From Leptotrichia wadei (GTDB taxonomy: Bacteria; Fusobacteriota; Fusobacteriia; Fusobacteriales; Leptotrichiaceae), in NCBI RefSeq assembly GCF_007990445.1, contig NZ_AP019841.1, positions 1,798,001 through 1,862,000 of the forward strand: 64,000 bases of DNA. Reading direction: 5' to 3'. The notes under the pieces are model-generated. The model was not told where the DNA came from, did no database searches, and was given only the letters and a program-made list of their open reading frames with translations. Made by a program: the position numbers and the translations under genes. Below, piece after piece: positions 54,451 through 63,957 of the stretch (position 1 is the stretch's first letter; each line of letters starts with the position of its first letter).

Positions 54451-54486
54451 TTCCCCAACTTTCTATTTTCTGTCTATCCAATAAAA

Positions 54487-55326
54487 TCAATAACAATCCC
54501 AATTGTAGAAAACATCTGAAAAGTCCCTATTTTTTAATTTTTCACGATTAATAAAAAAATTCATCACTCCACAATCTCCGATCATAATTTCTCCGCCACT
54601 GTCAATTTGAAATAGCAAAGTATCATATTCTTTTAATTGTTCTTCATCTCTTGGCTCGAATTGAGTAAAAAATGGGAATCCATTGCATTTTGTTCCACCA
54701 TTTTCCCCATCGGAATTGCTTTCAAATAATCCTTCAACTTTTTGATACAATTTTTCTTTTTCATTTACATCGATATTTTTTTCTTTTAACACTTCTTCAA
54801 ATAACTTTTCCAAAAGCGTATAATCAAAGGTCTCTTTTTCACTACTCTTCAAAGAAAAATTCATTTTACAAGGCTTATTTGCTATTTCTAAATTTCCTGA
54901 ATTTTCTCTATAAGGATTGTACATTTTCTTAAACTCAACTTCCGAATGATAATCTTCAATTTTTTCATAATAAATCACATCAAAACCATCTCGATTTGTA
55001 TAATCGTCAAAATCCAATCCCAGCAAATCTTCTCCCAGAATCCAAAACTGCAAAATCCCTTCCTGCGGGAAATCTTCAAGCCCCTTCAAATCCTCACAAT
55101 TTATCTGTGCAAGAAACATAAATTGTTGTCCTTTTGAATTTGTTGGAATTTTTTTCCCTTTTGGAATATACGGAATCCCTTCAATTTTGCTATCCGTTAT
55201 TTTTATTTCTTTTGAAGCACTGCCCGAAGCATCTGCAACCATCATTTCTTTTGCCGTTTCTTGATATTTTTTTTCTATTTTTTCAAAAATATCTTTCGCT
55301 AACTTCTTTAATTCTTTATCTTCCAT
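54487..55326 (-). CDS. DUF1963/YwqG-family protein
   Basis: A 279-residue soluble acidic protein. It matches YwqG: GKKIPTNSKGQQFMFLAQINCEDL near residue 60-80, EGILQFWI, KCNGFPFFTQFEPR and a terminal LLFQIDSGGEIMIGDCGVMNFFI. YwqG proteins have no known role; they are common near toxin-immunity genes in YwqK-type neighbourhoods, as here. No signal peptide. Confidence 0.8.
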   Translation of the reverse strand: MEDKELKKLAKDIFEKIEKKYQETAKEMMVADASGSASKEIKITDSKIEGIPYIPKGKKIPTNSKGQQFMFLAQINCEDLKGLEDFPQEGILQFWILGEDLLGLDFDDYTNRDGFDVIYYEKIEDYHSEVEFKKMYNPYRENSGNLEIANKPCKMNFSLKSSEKETFDYTLLEKLFEEVLKEKNIDVNEKEKLYQKVEGLFESNSDGENGGTKCNGFPFFTQFEPRDEEQLKEYDTLLFQIDSGGEIMIGDCGVMNFFINREKLKNRDFSDVFYNWDCY

Positions 55327-55345
55327 ATCACACCACTTCCAAATT

Positions 55346-56191
55346 TTAATTAATTCTCTTCAACTCAAAAATCACAATTTCAGGCTGTGCAAAAAATCGA
55401 ATAAACATCTCAAGAAAAGCACCACCAACTCCAGAAGTAATATAAATTTTATGTCCGCCATACTCTTTCATTCCGTAGCCATATTTTTTCTTATCCTTCA
55501 CTGCCGACACAATAATTTTTCCAAAAAAAGTAACCTGTCCAGCGTGGGTGTGTCCTGCTAAAATCATATCAGTTTTTTCCTTTTCAGTTTCCGACATTTG
55601 CTCAAAATATTCAGGATTATGAGTTAAAAATAACACAAAGTCTTCTTTTTTCGTACCTTCAAGAGCCTTTTTTGCATCAGGTTTTCCATGCCACAAGTCA
55701 GTAACTCCAGCGATGTATATTTTCTCATTATTTATCGTTACTTTTCTATTTTCATTTGTAAGCAGATTAAATCCAATTTTTTTCATATTTTCAGCAGTTT
55801 CCTTTTCACCTGGATACTCATGATTTCCATAAATCGCATATACTCCAAGTTCAGGAATTTTAATATTTTTAGCATCTTCATAAAACTTAGGAATATTTTT
55901 CTCCCAAGTCGCATAATCTCCACCTAAAAGAATCATATCCTTTTTTTGTGCATTAATCAGTTCAATTGCCTTTTTCTGCTGCTTTCTATTAAACCGTGTC
56001 ATCGTATCATACTGAAAATCCGCTACAAACAGCACTCTTTTCCCATCAAATTCTTTTGGAATATCTTTTGACTTTACCTCAATTGTCCTAATTTTAATAT
56101 GCCTGTACTCATAATGAGCATAAATTAAAAATATCACAATTAGTCCCGCAAAAACCAACAGAAATTTAATAATCCAATTTTTTGCCTTCAT
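55346..56191 (-). CDS. Membrane-anchored metallophosphoesterase (YkuE-like)
   Basis: A 281-residue calcineurin-like phosphoesterase with an N-terminal helix (residues 5-28), so the catalytic part faces outside the cytoplasm or lies along the membrane. Metal motifs are GGDYATWE (91-92 GD), YGNHEYPG, FLTHNPEYF and GHTHAGQ. The first motif reads DFQ (58-60) where the family has DxH, so one metal ligand is replaced by glutamine. Relatives act on phospholipid or UDP-lipid substrates; the substrate here is unknown. Confidence 0.82.
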   Translation of the reverse strand: MKAKNWIIKFLLVFAGLIVIFLIYAHYEYRHIKIRTIEVKSKDIPKEFDGKRVLFVADFQYDTMTRFNRKQQKKAIELINAQKKDMILLGGDYATWEKNIPKFYEDAKNIKIPELGVYAIYGNHEYPGEKETAENMKKIGFNLLTNENRKVTINNEKIYIAGVTDLWHGKPDAKKALEGTKKEDFVLFLTHNPEYFEQMSETEKEKTDMILAGHTHAGQVTFFGKIIVSAVKDKKKYGYGMKEYGGHKIYITSGVGGAFLEMFIRFFAQPEIVIFELKRIN

Positions 56192-56230
56192 TTTTTCTCC
56201 TTTTAAATAAATTAAATGTCGATTCGATTT

Positions 56231-56794
56231 CTATTCACTCACAAATTCCCCAACTTTTTCAAGAAATTTCTTTCTATCATCATATTTTCCTTTTGCTCTT
56301 AAACTATAATGAATCCATTTTGTGTTTTTTATTCCGACTCCACCAAGATTCGCCTTTCTCATCGTCATTCCAAACCCCATTATATTTAATAAAAACTTTG
56401 GTGCTTCAGCCGTTGTAATCATTTTAGCCGATTTTATTGGCAAAAGTCCTTTTATTCCATATTTCCCACTTTCATAAGCAAATCCTCTCAACATAACTTT
56501 ATCCAAAAATCCTTTTAATATCGCAGGTAATGACATCCACCAAATCGGAAAAATTAATATTAATTCATCTGTATTTTTCAAAATTTCCTGATATTTCAAA
56601 ACTAAAGGATCAGCACTTTTTCCTTGTGAATACAACTCCAAATCTTTTTCAGTCATCACAGGATTGAATTCATCTTTATTCAAATCTATAATCGTATATT
56701 TTTCTTTTGTTTTCTCCAAATTTTCCACTACTTTATCTAAAATTGCCTTATTGAAACTTCCATTCCATGGGTGTGAAAAAATTACTGTTTTCAT
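56231..56794 (-). CDS. NAD(P)H-dependent flavodoxin-fold oxidoreductase
   Basis: A 187-residue protein. SHPWNGSFNKAILD binds the FMN phosphate, and FPIWWMSLPAILKGFLDKV is the characteristic strand-helix of MdaB/KefF-type quinone reductases. GLLPIKSAKMITTAEAP follows. It likely reduces quinones or related electrophiles by two electrons to avoid radicals. It starts an apparent short run with the phosphoesterase gene but has a separate context. Confidence 0.85.
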   Translation of the reverse strand: MKTVIFSHPWNGSFNKAILDKVVENLEKTKEKYTIIDLNKDEFNPVMTEKDLELYSQGKSADPLVLKYQEILKNTDELILIFPIWWMSLPAILKGFLDKVMLRGFAYESGKYGIKGLLPIKSAKMITTAEAPKFLLNIMGFGMTMRKANLGGVGIKNTKWIHYSLRAKGKYDDRKKFLEKVGEFVSE

Positions 56795-56830
56795 TTTTAA
56801 ATTTCCTTCTCTCCGTAATCAATTTTCTAA

Positions 56831-57526
56831 TTAATATTCCACTTCATTATTCTTTTTACTTTCAAACAATGTCTTCTGCCTTTCTATTTCATTTATTAAT
56901 TCCTCTTCACTAGGCAGATAATTTATATATTTACTTGCAAAAAGGTTTTCGTTATCATTCAAAACCGAATATTTTATAATAGTTCTGTCTGTTTCCGTGC
57001 AAAAAAGAAGTCCTATTGTTGGATTATCATTTTCTTGTTTTTTTAAGTCATCATACATTCTTACATACATATCAAGTTGTCCAATATCCTGATGTGTTAA
57101 TTTTTCTGTTTTTAACTCTACTATAACAAAACATTTCAAAATATAGTTATAAAATACCAAATCAATATAAAAATCTGAATTTTCTGTACGAATATGCTGT
57201 TGCCTTTCCACAAATGCAAAACCTTTTCCAAGTTCCATCATAAACTTTTGAATATCATCTGTTAATGCCTTTTCCAATTGACTTTCAGTATAAGACATAT
57301 TTGTTGGCAAATCTAAAAACTCCAAAACTACTGGATTTTTTATAAATTCTTCAGTTTGCAAACTTTTTATTTTTTCTTTCATTTCATCTTCAACCGTTTT
57401 TTTATCAATACTTGCAACAATACGATTATAGTAAAGTGTAGATATATTTCGATCTAATGTTCTTACAGACCACATATTTTCTGCTGCTTCCGTCAAATAA
57501 AATATTCTAGCTTTCTCATCAGAAAC
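56831..57526 (-). pseudogene. DUF1016 (YhcG-type) PD-(D/E)XK nuclease, truncated at the 5' end by a TnpB element
   Basis: The C-terminal nuclease half is intact: VRTLDRNISTLYYNRI, FAFVERQQHIRTENSDFYIDLVFY with the D-x(n)-D catalytic part, and IVELKTEKLTHQDIGQ giving the E-x-K. The reading frame continues upstream of its TTG (57496) through SDEKARIFYL, which belongs to the normal protein middle, up to the right end of the IS element at 57529. The N-terminal DUF1016_N half is absent between here and leuA. The remaining 230 or so codons may still be expressed. Confidence 0.85.
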
Positions 57527-57528
57527 TC

Positions 57529-57641
57529 GTGAACTACTCCCGCTTTTAGAAACGGGAGCTTCTTGGGAAGTATCTGCTTTTATTAGCCAAATATATTTAC
57601 CAAGCTCTTCGGGTAGTTCCTACCCTGTCTTCTTTTATTTT
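57529..57641 (-). ncRNA. Right end of IS200/IS605-type element, probable omega-RNA (reRNA) region
   Basis: Directly downstream of the tnpB fragment on the minus strand. It contains a hairpin CTACCC...GGGTAG-type (about 57610) and ends with AAGAAGCTCCCG-TTTCTAAAAG-CGGGAGTAGTTCAC (57574-57529). This end is typical of IS605/TnpB right ends, where it forms the scaffold of the TnpB guide RNA. The guide would be the bases immediately after, 57528 downwards, which are the interrupted DUF1016 gene itself. Whether it is transcribed is not known. Confidence 0.6.
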
Positions 57642-57854
57642 TTAATATTTCAACATTTCTTTTCCAACATCTCTTATATTCAGTGCCGCATTGTAATCTC
57701 TATCAATTTCAATCCCACAGCACTCACATTTATAACTTCTTTCTGATAATTTCAGTTCATCTTTAACATTTCCACATCTACTACAAGTTTTCGATGACGG
57801 AAACCACTTATCTATCTTCAAAAATTGTTTCCCTAAAAACATTTGATATTCCCA
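57642..57854 (-). pseudogene. tnpB: C-terminal fragment of TnpB
   Basis: Only the last 70 or so residues remain. LGKQFLKIDKWFPSSKTCS, the zinc ribbon CSRCGN...CECCG and the RuvC-III aspartate segment IDRDYNAALNI are those of IS605 OrfB/TnpB, an RNA-guided nuclease. The frame opens after a TGA at 57855. The wedge, RuvC-I and RuvC-II parts and the left end are missing, replaced by the end of leuA 24 bases away. Not functional alone. Confidence 0.9.
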
Positions 57855-57877
57855 TCAAAATCCCCTCCCTTTTAAAA

Positions 57878-59389
57878 TTACTTATTATAAAGTCTATTTA
57901 TCCCATTAATATAAGCCTTTATACTAGCCTCAACCACATCTGTACTTTGTCCTCTACCGATAAATCTGTTTCCATCTTTTTCAATTACAACAACAACTTG
58001 TGCTTGTGCATCTGTATCCCCTGTAATTGCTTCCAATTTGTATTCTTCTAAGACAAAAGTGTCACTCACTGCTAAGTTTACTGCATTGTAAGCTGCATCA
58101 ACTGGTCCATCTCCAAGAGCTTCTTTAACCAATTTTTCTCCATCCAAGTCAATTGTAACTGTAGCTTTTGGTTTTTTACCTTCTTGTCTTGAAATTTCAA
58201 AGTGAGTCAATTTGATTCTTCCTTCGATTTTTGCCGCATCTCCAGCAACTAATGCGATAATATCTTCATCTAAAACATATTTTTTCTTGTCTGCCAATTT
58301 TTTAAATTGTACAAATAATTCTTCCACTCTGTCACTTCCAACATGGTCAAATCCTAAAGATTCCAACTTTTGTATAAAAGCGTGTTTTCCTGAATGTTTT
58401 CCAAGTACCAAGCTGTCTGGATTTCTTCCTACAGATTCTGGACTCATAATTTCATAAGTTTCAGGATTTGCTAAAACTCCGTGCTGATGGATTCCTGATT
58501 CATGAGCAAATGCGTTTGCTCCAACAATTGCTTTATTTGGCTGTGTTGCAACTCCTGTCAAAAGGCTTACTAATTTACTTGTTGGGTAAATTTGTTTTGA
58601 GTCAATATTTGTGTAATATTCTTCAAATAAATCTTTTCTTGTTTTCAAAATCATTGCAATTTCCTCAAGTGAAGTATTTCCAGCTCTTTCGCCAAGTCCG
58701 TTAATTGTACATTCAATTTGAGTTGCTCCAGCTTGAATTGCCGCAACTGAATTTGCTACAGAAAGTCCCAAGTCATCGTGACAATGCACAGAAATATCCA
58801 CATTTTCAATTCCTTTTACATTTTTTTTCAAATAACTTATCAATTCAAACATTTCATTTGGAGTTCTGTAACCCACAGTATCAGGCACATTTAATGTAGT
58901 AGCTCCAGCTTTTATAGCTGTTTCATATACTTCCACCAAAAATTCTTTCTCTGTTCTAGTCGCATCTTCTGAAGAAAATTCAACATCATCAACAAATGAT
59001 TTTGCAAGTTCCACCATTTCTCTTGTTCTTTCTACAATTTGCTCTTTTGTCATTTTCAGCTTAAACTCTCTGTGAATAGGCGAAGTCGCAATGAATGTAT
59101 GAATTCTAGGTTTTGCCGCACCTTTTAGAGCCTCCCCTGCTGCTTCAATATCTTTTTTCACAGCTCTTGACAAACTACAAACTGTTGAATTTTTTACATT
59201 TTCCGCAATCATTTTAACTGCTTCAAAATCTCCAGGCGATGCCACAGCAAACCCAGCTTCAATTATATCCACTCCCAAACTTTCCAATTGTTTTGCAATT
59301 CTTAATTTTTCTTCAGCATTAAGATTAACTCTTGGTGTTTGTTCTCCATCTCTTAGTGTTGTATCGAATATTTTAATATGCTTTTTCAT
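57878..59389 (-). CDS. leuA: 2-isopropylmalate synthase
   Basis: First committed leucine step: condenses acetyl-CoA with 2-oxoisovalerate. The 503 residues comprise the TIM barrel (IFDTTLRDGEQTPRVN, the metal-binding VHCHDDLG, GLGERAGN), a hinge (SGIHQHGVL; VLGKHSGKHAF) and a C-terminal leucine-sensing domain (about 390-500) with GDGPVDAAYNAV, so feedback inhibition is likely. Spacing to ilvH is about one kilobase, occupied by a methyltransferase gene. Confidence 0.97.
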   Translation of the reverse strand: MKKHIKIFDTTLRDGEQTPRVNLNAEEKLRIAKQLESLGVDIIEAGFAVASPGDFEAVKMIAENVKNSTVCSLSRAVKKDIEAAGEALKGAAKPRIHTFIATSPIHREFKLKMTKEQIVERTREMVELAKSFVDDVEFSSEDATRTEKEFLVEVYETAIKAGATTLNVPDTVGYRTPNEMFELISYLKKNVKGIENVDISVHCHDDLGLSVANSVAAIQAGATQIECTINGLGERAGNTSLEEIAMILKTRKDLFEEYYTNIDSKQIYPTSKLVSLLTGVATQPNKAIVGANAFAHESGIHQHGVLANPETYEIMSPESVGRNPDSLVLGKHSGKHAFIQKLESLGFDHVGSDRVEELFVQFKKLADKKKYVLDEDIIALVAGDAAKIEGRIKLTHFEISRQEGKKPKATVTIDLDGEKLVKEALGDGPVDAAYNAVNLAVSDTFVLEEYKLEAITGDTDAQAQVVVVIEKDGNRFIGRGQSTDVVEASIKAYINGINRLYNK

Positions 59390-59519
59390 TGTCTTATTCT
59401 CCTTGTAAATTAATTTTCTTGTTTCGCTTTTTTATTTTCTATACCTCAACTTATCAAATTCAAAAATTTCTTTCAAAATATTCACTCTAAAAAAAGTTTA
59501 CTTTAAAAACAAAAATTTA

Positions 59520-60269
59520 CTATTTCTTCACAGCTTCAAATCTCAATCTTACATAATCAGCTATAATTTGTCCATTTTCATTTTTTTCAAGCTCTTTTTC
59601 CACTTTTTCAGCTATTTCATCAATCAATTTTTCGTGCATTTCTTTCGGAATATTCACAAAAGCAGGTGCAGAAAAGGTTTGTAGCCATCCTTTTATCCCT
59701 GTAGGAAGTAAAGTTGGACGAGAAAAACTTGTCATTCTTTTCACTTTTAAGCCATATTTATTAAGTAATGCTGTTTCTTCTTTTTCTGTCGGAAAAAACC
59801 AGCATTTTACAGCTTTAAAATTATGTCTTTTTGCAACTTCAAACATTGCATTTTCTATTTTTTCCACATTTCCTTTGCAACCCATTTCGACCACAAATCG
59901 TCCACCTTTTTTGAGTGCTTTTGCCACACCTTCCAAAACTTTATCAGGATTTGTCATCCAGTGAAGTGCCGCATTGGAAAAAATTGCATCAAATTCGTTT
60001 TCAAAATTCATGTTCTGTGCATCGCCTTGTATCGCATCAACTCCCAATTTTCTAGTCGCTTCAACAAATTTCTGACTTCCATCTAGTCCCAAAACTTTGC
60101 ACCCATATTTTGAAATTTCCTTAGTCAATACACCATCTCCACAGCCTAAATCCAAAATATATTCATCCTTTTTCGGATTCAGCCATTCAATCAGTTCCTT
60201 CCCATAATCAGAAACAAACCGTGCATTTTTCTCATACTTTTCCTTTTCCCAATGCTGACTCACACTCAT
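59520..60269 (-). CDS. Class I SAM-dependent methyltransferase
   Basis: A 249-residue enzyme. Motif I is LDLGCGDGVLTKEIS, then GVDAIQGDAQNM and FDAIFSNAALHWMTNPDKVL, the pattern of trans-aconitate methyltransferase (Tam) and related small-molecule methyltransferases. A 130-base gap (59390-59519) and another of 120 bases (60270-60390) flank it, both without clear features. The substrate is unknown. It interrupts the order of branched-chain genes. Confidence 0.82.
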   Translation of the reverse strand: MSVSQHWEKEKYEKNARFVSDYGKELIEWLNPKKDEYILDLGCGDGVLTKEISKYGCKVLGLDGSQKFVEATRKLGVDAIQGDAQNMNFENEFDAIFSNAALHWMTNPDKVLEGVAKALKKGGRFVVEMGCKGNVEKIENAMFEVAKRHNFKAVKCWFFPTEKEETALLNKYGLKVKRMTSFSRPTLLPTGIKGWLQTFSAPAFVNIPKEMHEKLIDEIAEKVEKELEKNENGQIIADYVRLRFEAVKK

Positions 60270-60390
60270 TTTCTGTACCTTCTTTCTGTGCTATTACAAT
60301 ATTTCTCTATTTTTAACAAAATAATCAATATTTATATTCATTGATACTCAATCCTAAAATCCCAAAATTCACTTCAAAATTTCTAAAATT

Positions 60391-60879
60391 CTACAATTTT
60401 TCTCCACGGCTCATCGCTACAACTCCAGTTTTTGCAATTTCCAAAACTCCATAATTGTGCATAATTTCCACAAATCCACGCAATTTTTTCACATCTCCTG
60501 TGAGTTCAATAACTAATGAAGTTGGTGATACATCTAAAACTTTTCCTCTGTAAATATCCGCAACTTGAACAATTTGTGCTCTAGTTTCTGGATCAGATTT
60601 TACTTTTATTAACATCAATTCTCTTCTAATAACATTTTCAACTGGGAAAACCTTTACTTTTACAACATCCACAATTTTATAAACTTGTTTTTGAATTTGA
60701 TTTAATGTTTTGTCGTCTCCTTCTACCGTCATTGTCAATCTCGCATAACCAGGTTTATTTGTAACTCCTGCTGTCATTTTTAAAACAGAATATCCTCTTC
60801 TATTGAATAAAGACATTATTCTCGACACAATTCCATCAGTATTTTTTGCAATTATTAAAATTTCATGCTCTCTATTCAT
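60391..60879 (-). CDS. ilvH: Acetolactate synthase small (regulatory) subunit
   Basis: A 162-residue ACT-domain protein. The N-terminal ACT domain (residues 1-76) has IIAKNTDGIVSRIMSLFNRRGYSV for valine binding, the second has ELMLIKVKSD and the C-terminal ends EIAKTGVVAMSRG. It confers feedback regulation on IlvB. Its start overlaps ilvB by eight bases, a strong sign of translational coupling. Confidence 0.95.
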   Translation of the reverse strand: MNREHEILIIAKNTDGIVSRIMSLFNRRGYSVLKMTAGVTNKPGYARLTMTVEGDDKTLNQIQKQVYKIVDVVKVKVFPVENVIRRELMLIKVKSDPETRAQIVQVADIYRGKVLDVSPTSLVIELTGDVKKLRGFVEIMHNYGVLEIAKTGVVAMSRGEKL

Positions 60880-62593
60880 TTTCTAACACACCTTTCTTTC
60901 CAATCATTTGACTTACAGTTTTTCCTGCTGGAATCATCGGGAATACATTTTCTTCTTTTTCAACAACACACTCGATTAACACACCTTCATCAGACAATAT
61001 TAAATCTTTTAATTTTGTTCTCAAATCTTCTTTGTTTGTAAGTTTTGCATTTTTAATTCCATACGCTTCTGCAATTTTTATAAAGTCTGGATTTATTTCC
61101 AAATTAACGAATGAGTATCTTCTGTCTTTAAACAATTCTTGCCATTGTCTAACCATTCCTAAGTAAGAATTGTTCAAGATAACAACTTTTATTGGCAAAT
61201 TATATTGTTTAATCATCATTAATTCTTGCAATGTCATTTGGAAACCACCATCTCCAACGATTAAAACAACTTTTTTATCAGGTGCTCCAATTTGTGCTCC
61301 AATTGCCGCAGGAAGTCCAAATCCCATTGTTCCAGCTCCTCCTGAAGTTACAATTGAATCAGGATTTTTGTAAGTGAAATATTGAGCAGCCCACATTTGG
61401 TGTTGACCAACATCAGTTACAACAATTGTATCCCCTTGCAAAATATCGTCAATCGCTTTTAGAACTTCTTGTGGAAGCAATTTATCTTCCCCAACTTCTC
61501 TATGTCCTAATGGATATTCTTTTTTCCATTCAACAACTTTTTTAACCCATTCTTCGTGAGTTTGTGGCTCAATTTCAGCATTAATATCAGTCAATACATG
61601 TTTTAAATCCCCAACAATTGGCACATCAGCCCTTTTATTCTTATCAATTTCAGCTGGATCAATGTCAATGTGAATAACTTTTGCATTTTCAACAAATTTA
61701 TTAGGATTCCCAGCAATTCTGTCATCAAATCTAATTCCAGCCGCAATTACTAAATCTGCTTCATCTGTCGCATAATTCGCTGGTACAGTTCCGTGCATTC
61801 CTAACATTCCAAGAGATAATTCGTGCGATTCAGGAAATGCTCCCAATCCAAGTAATGTCGTAGCCACAGGTGTTTGTGTCTTTTCAGCATATTCAAACAA
61901 TTCTTTCGATGCTTTCGATTTCAAAACTCCCGCTCCTGCAATTATCAACGGTTTTTTCGCTTCTTTTATCAATTTAATTGCTCTTTTAATTTGACCTTGA
62001 TGTCCTTCATAAGTTGGCGAATATCCTTCCAATTCAATTTTTTCATCAAATAATCTCTCAAATTCTTCATATGGAATTTGATGAACTTGAATATCGTTTG
62101 GAATATCAATAAGAACTGGTCCTGGTCTACCTGTTGTCGCAATGTAGTAAGCCTCTTTTACAACTCTAGGTATTTCTTTTATATTTTGAATCAAATAATT
62201 ACATTTTGTAATTGGCATTGTAATTCCAACTGTATCAGTTTCTTGGAAAGCATCTCTTCCCAATAAATTTGATCTAACTTGTCCAGTTATCGCAATCATT
62301 GGTACAGAATCCATATGTGCTGTCATTATTCCTGTAACCATATTTGTCGCACCAGGCCCTGAAGTCGCAAGACAAACTCCCACTTTCCCAGAAACTCTCG
62401 CATAACCATCTGCCGCATGTGACAATCCTTGCTCATGTCTTGCAAAATAGTAATTTATTTTGTCATAACTATAAATTTCATCAAATATTGGAATTACCGC
62501 TCCTCCCGGATATCCAAAAATATCTGTTATTCCTAATCTGTGTAGCGATTCTAGTAAAATTCTACCACCGTTTATCATCTTAGTTTCACTCAT
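60872..62593 (-). CDS. ilvB: Acetolactate synthase large subunit
   Basis: ThDP-dependent catalytic subunit that makes acetolactate or acetohydroxybutyrate. GYPGGAVIPIFDEIY has the cofactor-activating context, RHEQGLSHAADGYAR carries the essential glutamate-containing segment of the N-domain, and GDGGFQMTLQELM is the ThDP/Mg motif. About 573 residues. I start at ATG 62593 with AAGGTGG upstream; the GTG at 62605 overlaps that site. Follows ilvA by about 30 bases. Confidence 0.96.
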   Translation of the reverse strand: MSETKMINGGRILLESLHRLGITDIFGYPGGAVIPIFDEIYSYDKINYYFARHEQGLSHAADGYARVSGKVGVCLATSGPGATNMVTGIMTAHMDSVPMIAITGQVRSNLLGRDAFQETDTVGITMPITKCNYLIQNIKEIPRVVKEAYYIATTGRPGPVLIDIPNDIQVHQIPYEEFERLFDEKIELEGYSPTYEGHQGQIKRAIKLIKEAKKPLIIAGAGVLKSKASKELFEYAEKTQTPVATTLLGLGAFPESHELSLGMLGMHGTVPANYATDEADLVIAAGIRFDDRIAGNPNKFVENAKVIHIDIDPAEIDKNKRADVPIVGDLKHVLTDINAEIEPQTHEEWVKKVVEWKKEYPLGHREVGEDKLLPQEVLKAIDDILQGDTIVVTDVGQHQMWAAQYFTYKNPDSIVTSGGAGTMGFGLPAAIGAQIGAPDKKVVLIVGDGGFQMTLQELMMIKQYNLPIKVVILNNSYLGMVRQWQELFKDRRYSFVNLEINPDFIKIAEAYGIKNAKLTNKEDLRTKLKDLILSDEGVLIECVVEKEENVFPMIPAGKTVSQMIGKKGVLENE

Positions 62594-62625
62594 TGTTTCA
62601 ACCACCTTTTCTTAATTTTTTATTT

Positions 62626-63867
62626 TTAATCATCAATCATTGCTTGTGCATTCAATCTTCTAATTATATATCCTTTTTTCTCAAATTCTTGAGTTATTTT
62701 ATTAATATGTTCTTCTCCATTTGTTTCAACTGTAACTTGCAATTCAACTTCATGGAATCTGTCTAAATTCTTAAACTGATTATGTTCAAGTCTAATTACA
62801 TTCGCATTTTGTTCTGAAAGAATTTGTGACACAGCCACCAATTGTCCTGGTTTGTCAGGCAAATCAACCGCAAATGTAAAAATTCTTCCTCTAGCTACCA
62901 ATCCTTTATTAATCATAGATGAAATAGTTAATACATCTATATTACCACCACTTATTATTGAAATTATCTTTTTCCCTGTAACATTTAATTTTTTCAATCC
63001 TGCCACAGCCAAAATTCCCGAATTTTCCGCAACAATTTTGTGTTTTTCAACCAAGACCAAAAATGCCGCCATTAACTCATAATCAGATACAGTAACTATG
63101 TCATCTACATATTTTTCAATATAGTCAAATGTAATGTCACCAATTTTTTTAACAGCTGTTCCATCTGCAATTGTATTTGCTTCATCAAGTTCAACCACAT
63201 GATGACTTTTTCTAGCCTCCAATGCACTCGCTGCACCTTCTGGCTCAACACCAATTATTTTTATCAATGGATTCTTTAATTTCGCAGCCGAAGCAATTCC
63301 TGAAATAAGTCCTCCACCACCAATTGGCACCAAAATAATATCCGCATCAGGCAATTCCTCCAAAACTTCCAAAGCAATAGTCCCTTGCCCTTCAATTACA
63401 TCTTCATCATTAAACGGATGCACAAAAGTGTACCCTTCTTTTTCCTGCAATTTTTTTGCATACTCATAAGCCTCATCATAAACTTCCCCAGTTAAAATAA
63501 CTTCTGCACCGTATCTTCTAGTCGCTTCAACCTTAATAAGTGGCGTATGTTTAGGCATAACAATTACAGCCTTAATTCCCAATTTTTGAGCAGCTAGTGC
63601 CACACCTTGTGCATGATTTCCAGCCGATGCTGCAATTACTCCTCTTTTTTTCTCTTCTTCTGTCAATTTCGCAATTTTATTATAAGCACCTCTTATTTTA
63701 AATGCACCTGTTCTTTGTAAGTTTTCAGGTTTAATATAGACATCGTTTCCTGATTCATCAGAAAAAATATTGCTGTGAATCAATTTCGTCTTTTCAATAA
63801 CTGTCCCCAATCGTTCTCTAGCTTCCATAAAATCATATAATTTATGCAATTTTTTCACCTTCTCCAA
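62626..63867 (-). CDS. ilvA: Threonine deaminase (L-threonine ammonia-lyase)
   Basis: PLP enzyme turning threonine into 2-oxobutyrate, the entry to isoleucine. The cofactor lysine is in LQRTGAFKIRGAYN; SAGNHAQGVALAA and VPIGGGGLISG bind the phosphate. The C-terminal part (from about 330) has one ACT-like regulatory domain, VDLPDKPGQLVAVSQIL. At 413 residues it is the single-ACT type (catabolic/Bacillus-like) rather than the 514-residue E. coli IlvA. It is the first gene of the ilv run visible here. Confidence 0.92.
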   Translation of the reverse strand: MEKVKKLHKLYDFMEARERLGTVIEKTKLIHSNIFSDESGNDVYIKPENLQRTGAFKIRGAYNKIAKLTEEEKKRGVIAASAGNHAQGVALAAQKLGIKAVIVMPKHTPLIKVEATRRYGAEVILTGEVYDEAYEYAKKLQEKEGYTFVHPFNDEDVIEGQGTIALEVLEELPDADIILVPIGGGGLISGIASAAKLKNPLIKIIGVEPEGAASALEARKSHHVVELDEANTIADGTAVKKIGDITFDYIEKYVDDIVTVSDYELMAAFLVLVEKHKIVAENSGILAVAGLKKLNVTGKKIISIISGGNIDVLTISSMINKGLVARGRIFTFAVDLPDKPGQLVAVSQILSEQNANVIRLEHNQFKNLDRFHEVELQVTVETNGEEHINKITQEFEKKGYIIRRLNAQAMIDD

Positions 63868-63905
63868 TTTTTTTATTTCCCTAATTTTCTTTCAGTTTTT
63901 TACAA

Positions 63906-63957
63906 GGAGCTACCTCATAAATCAAATAAAAATAATTTATGATTTATTAGGCACTCC
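63906..63957. promoter_or_regulatory. Long hairpin upstream of ilvA
   Basis: A 52-base stem-loop: GGAGCTACC (63906-63914) mirrored by GGCACTCC (63950-63957) outside, ATAAATCA with TGATTTAT inside. It lies about 40 bases before the ilvA start on the minus strand. There is no T-run on that strand. It could belong to a leader that begins beyond the window edge; I see no T-box sequence in the visible part. Confidence 0.4.
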
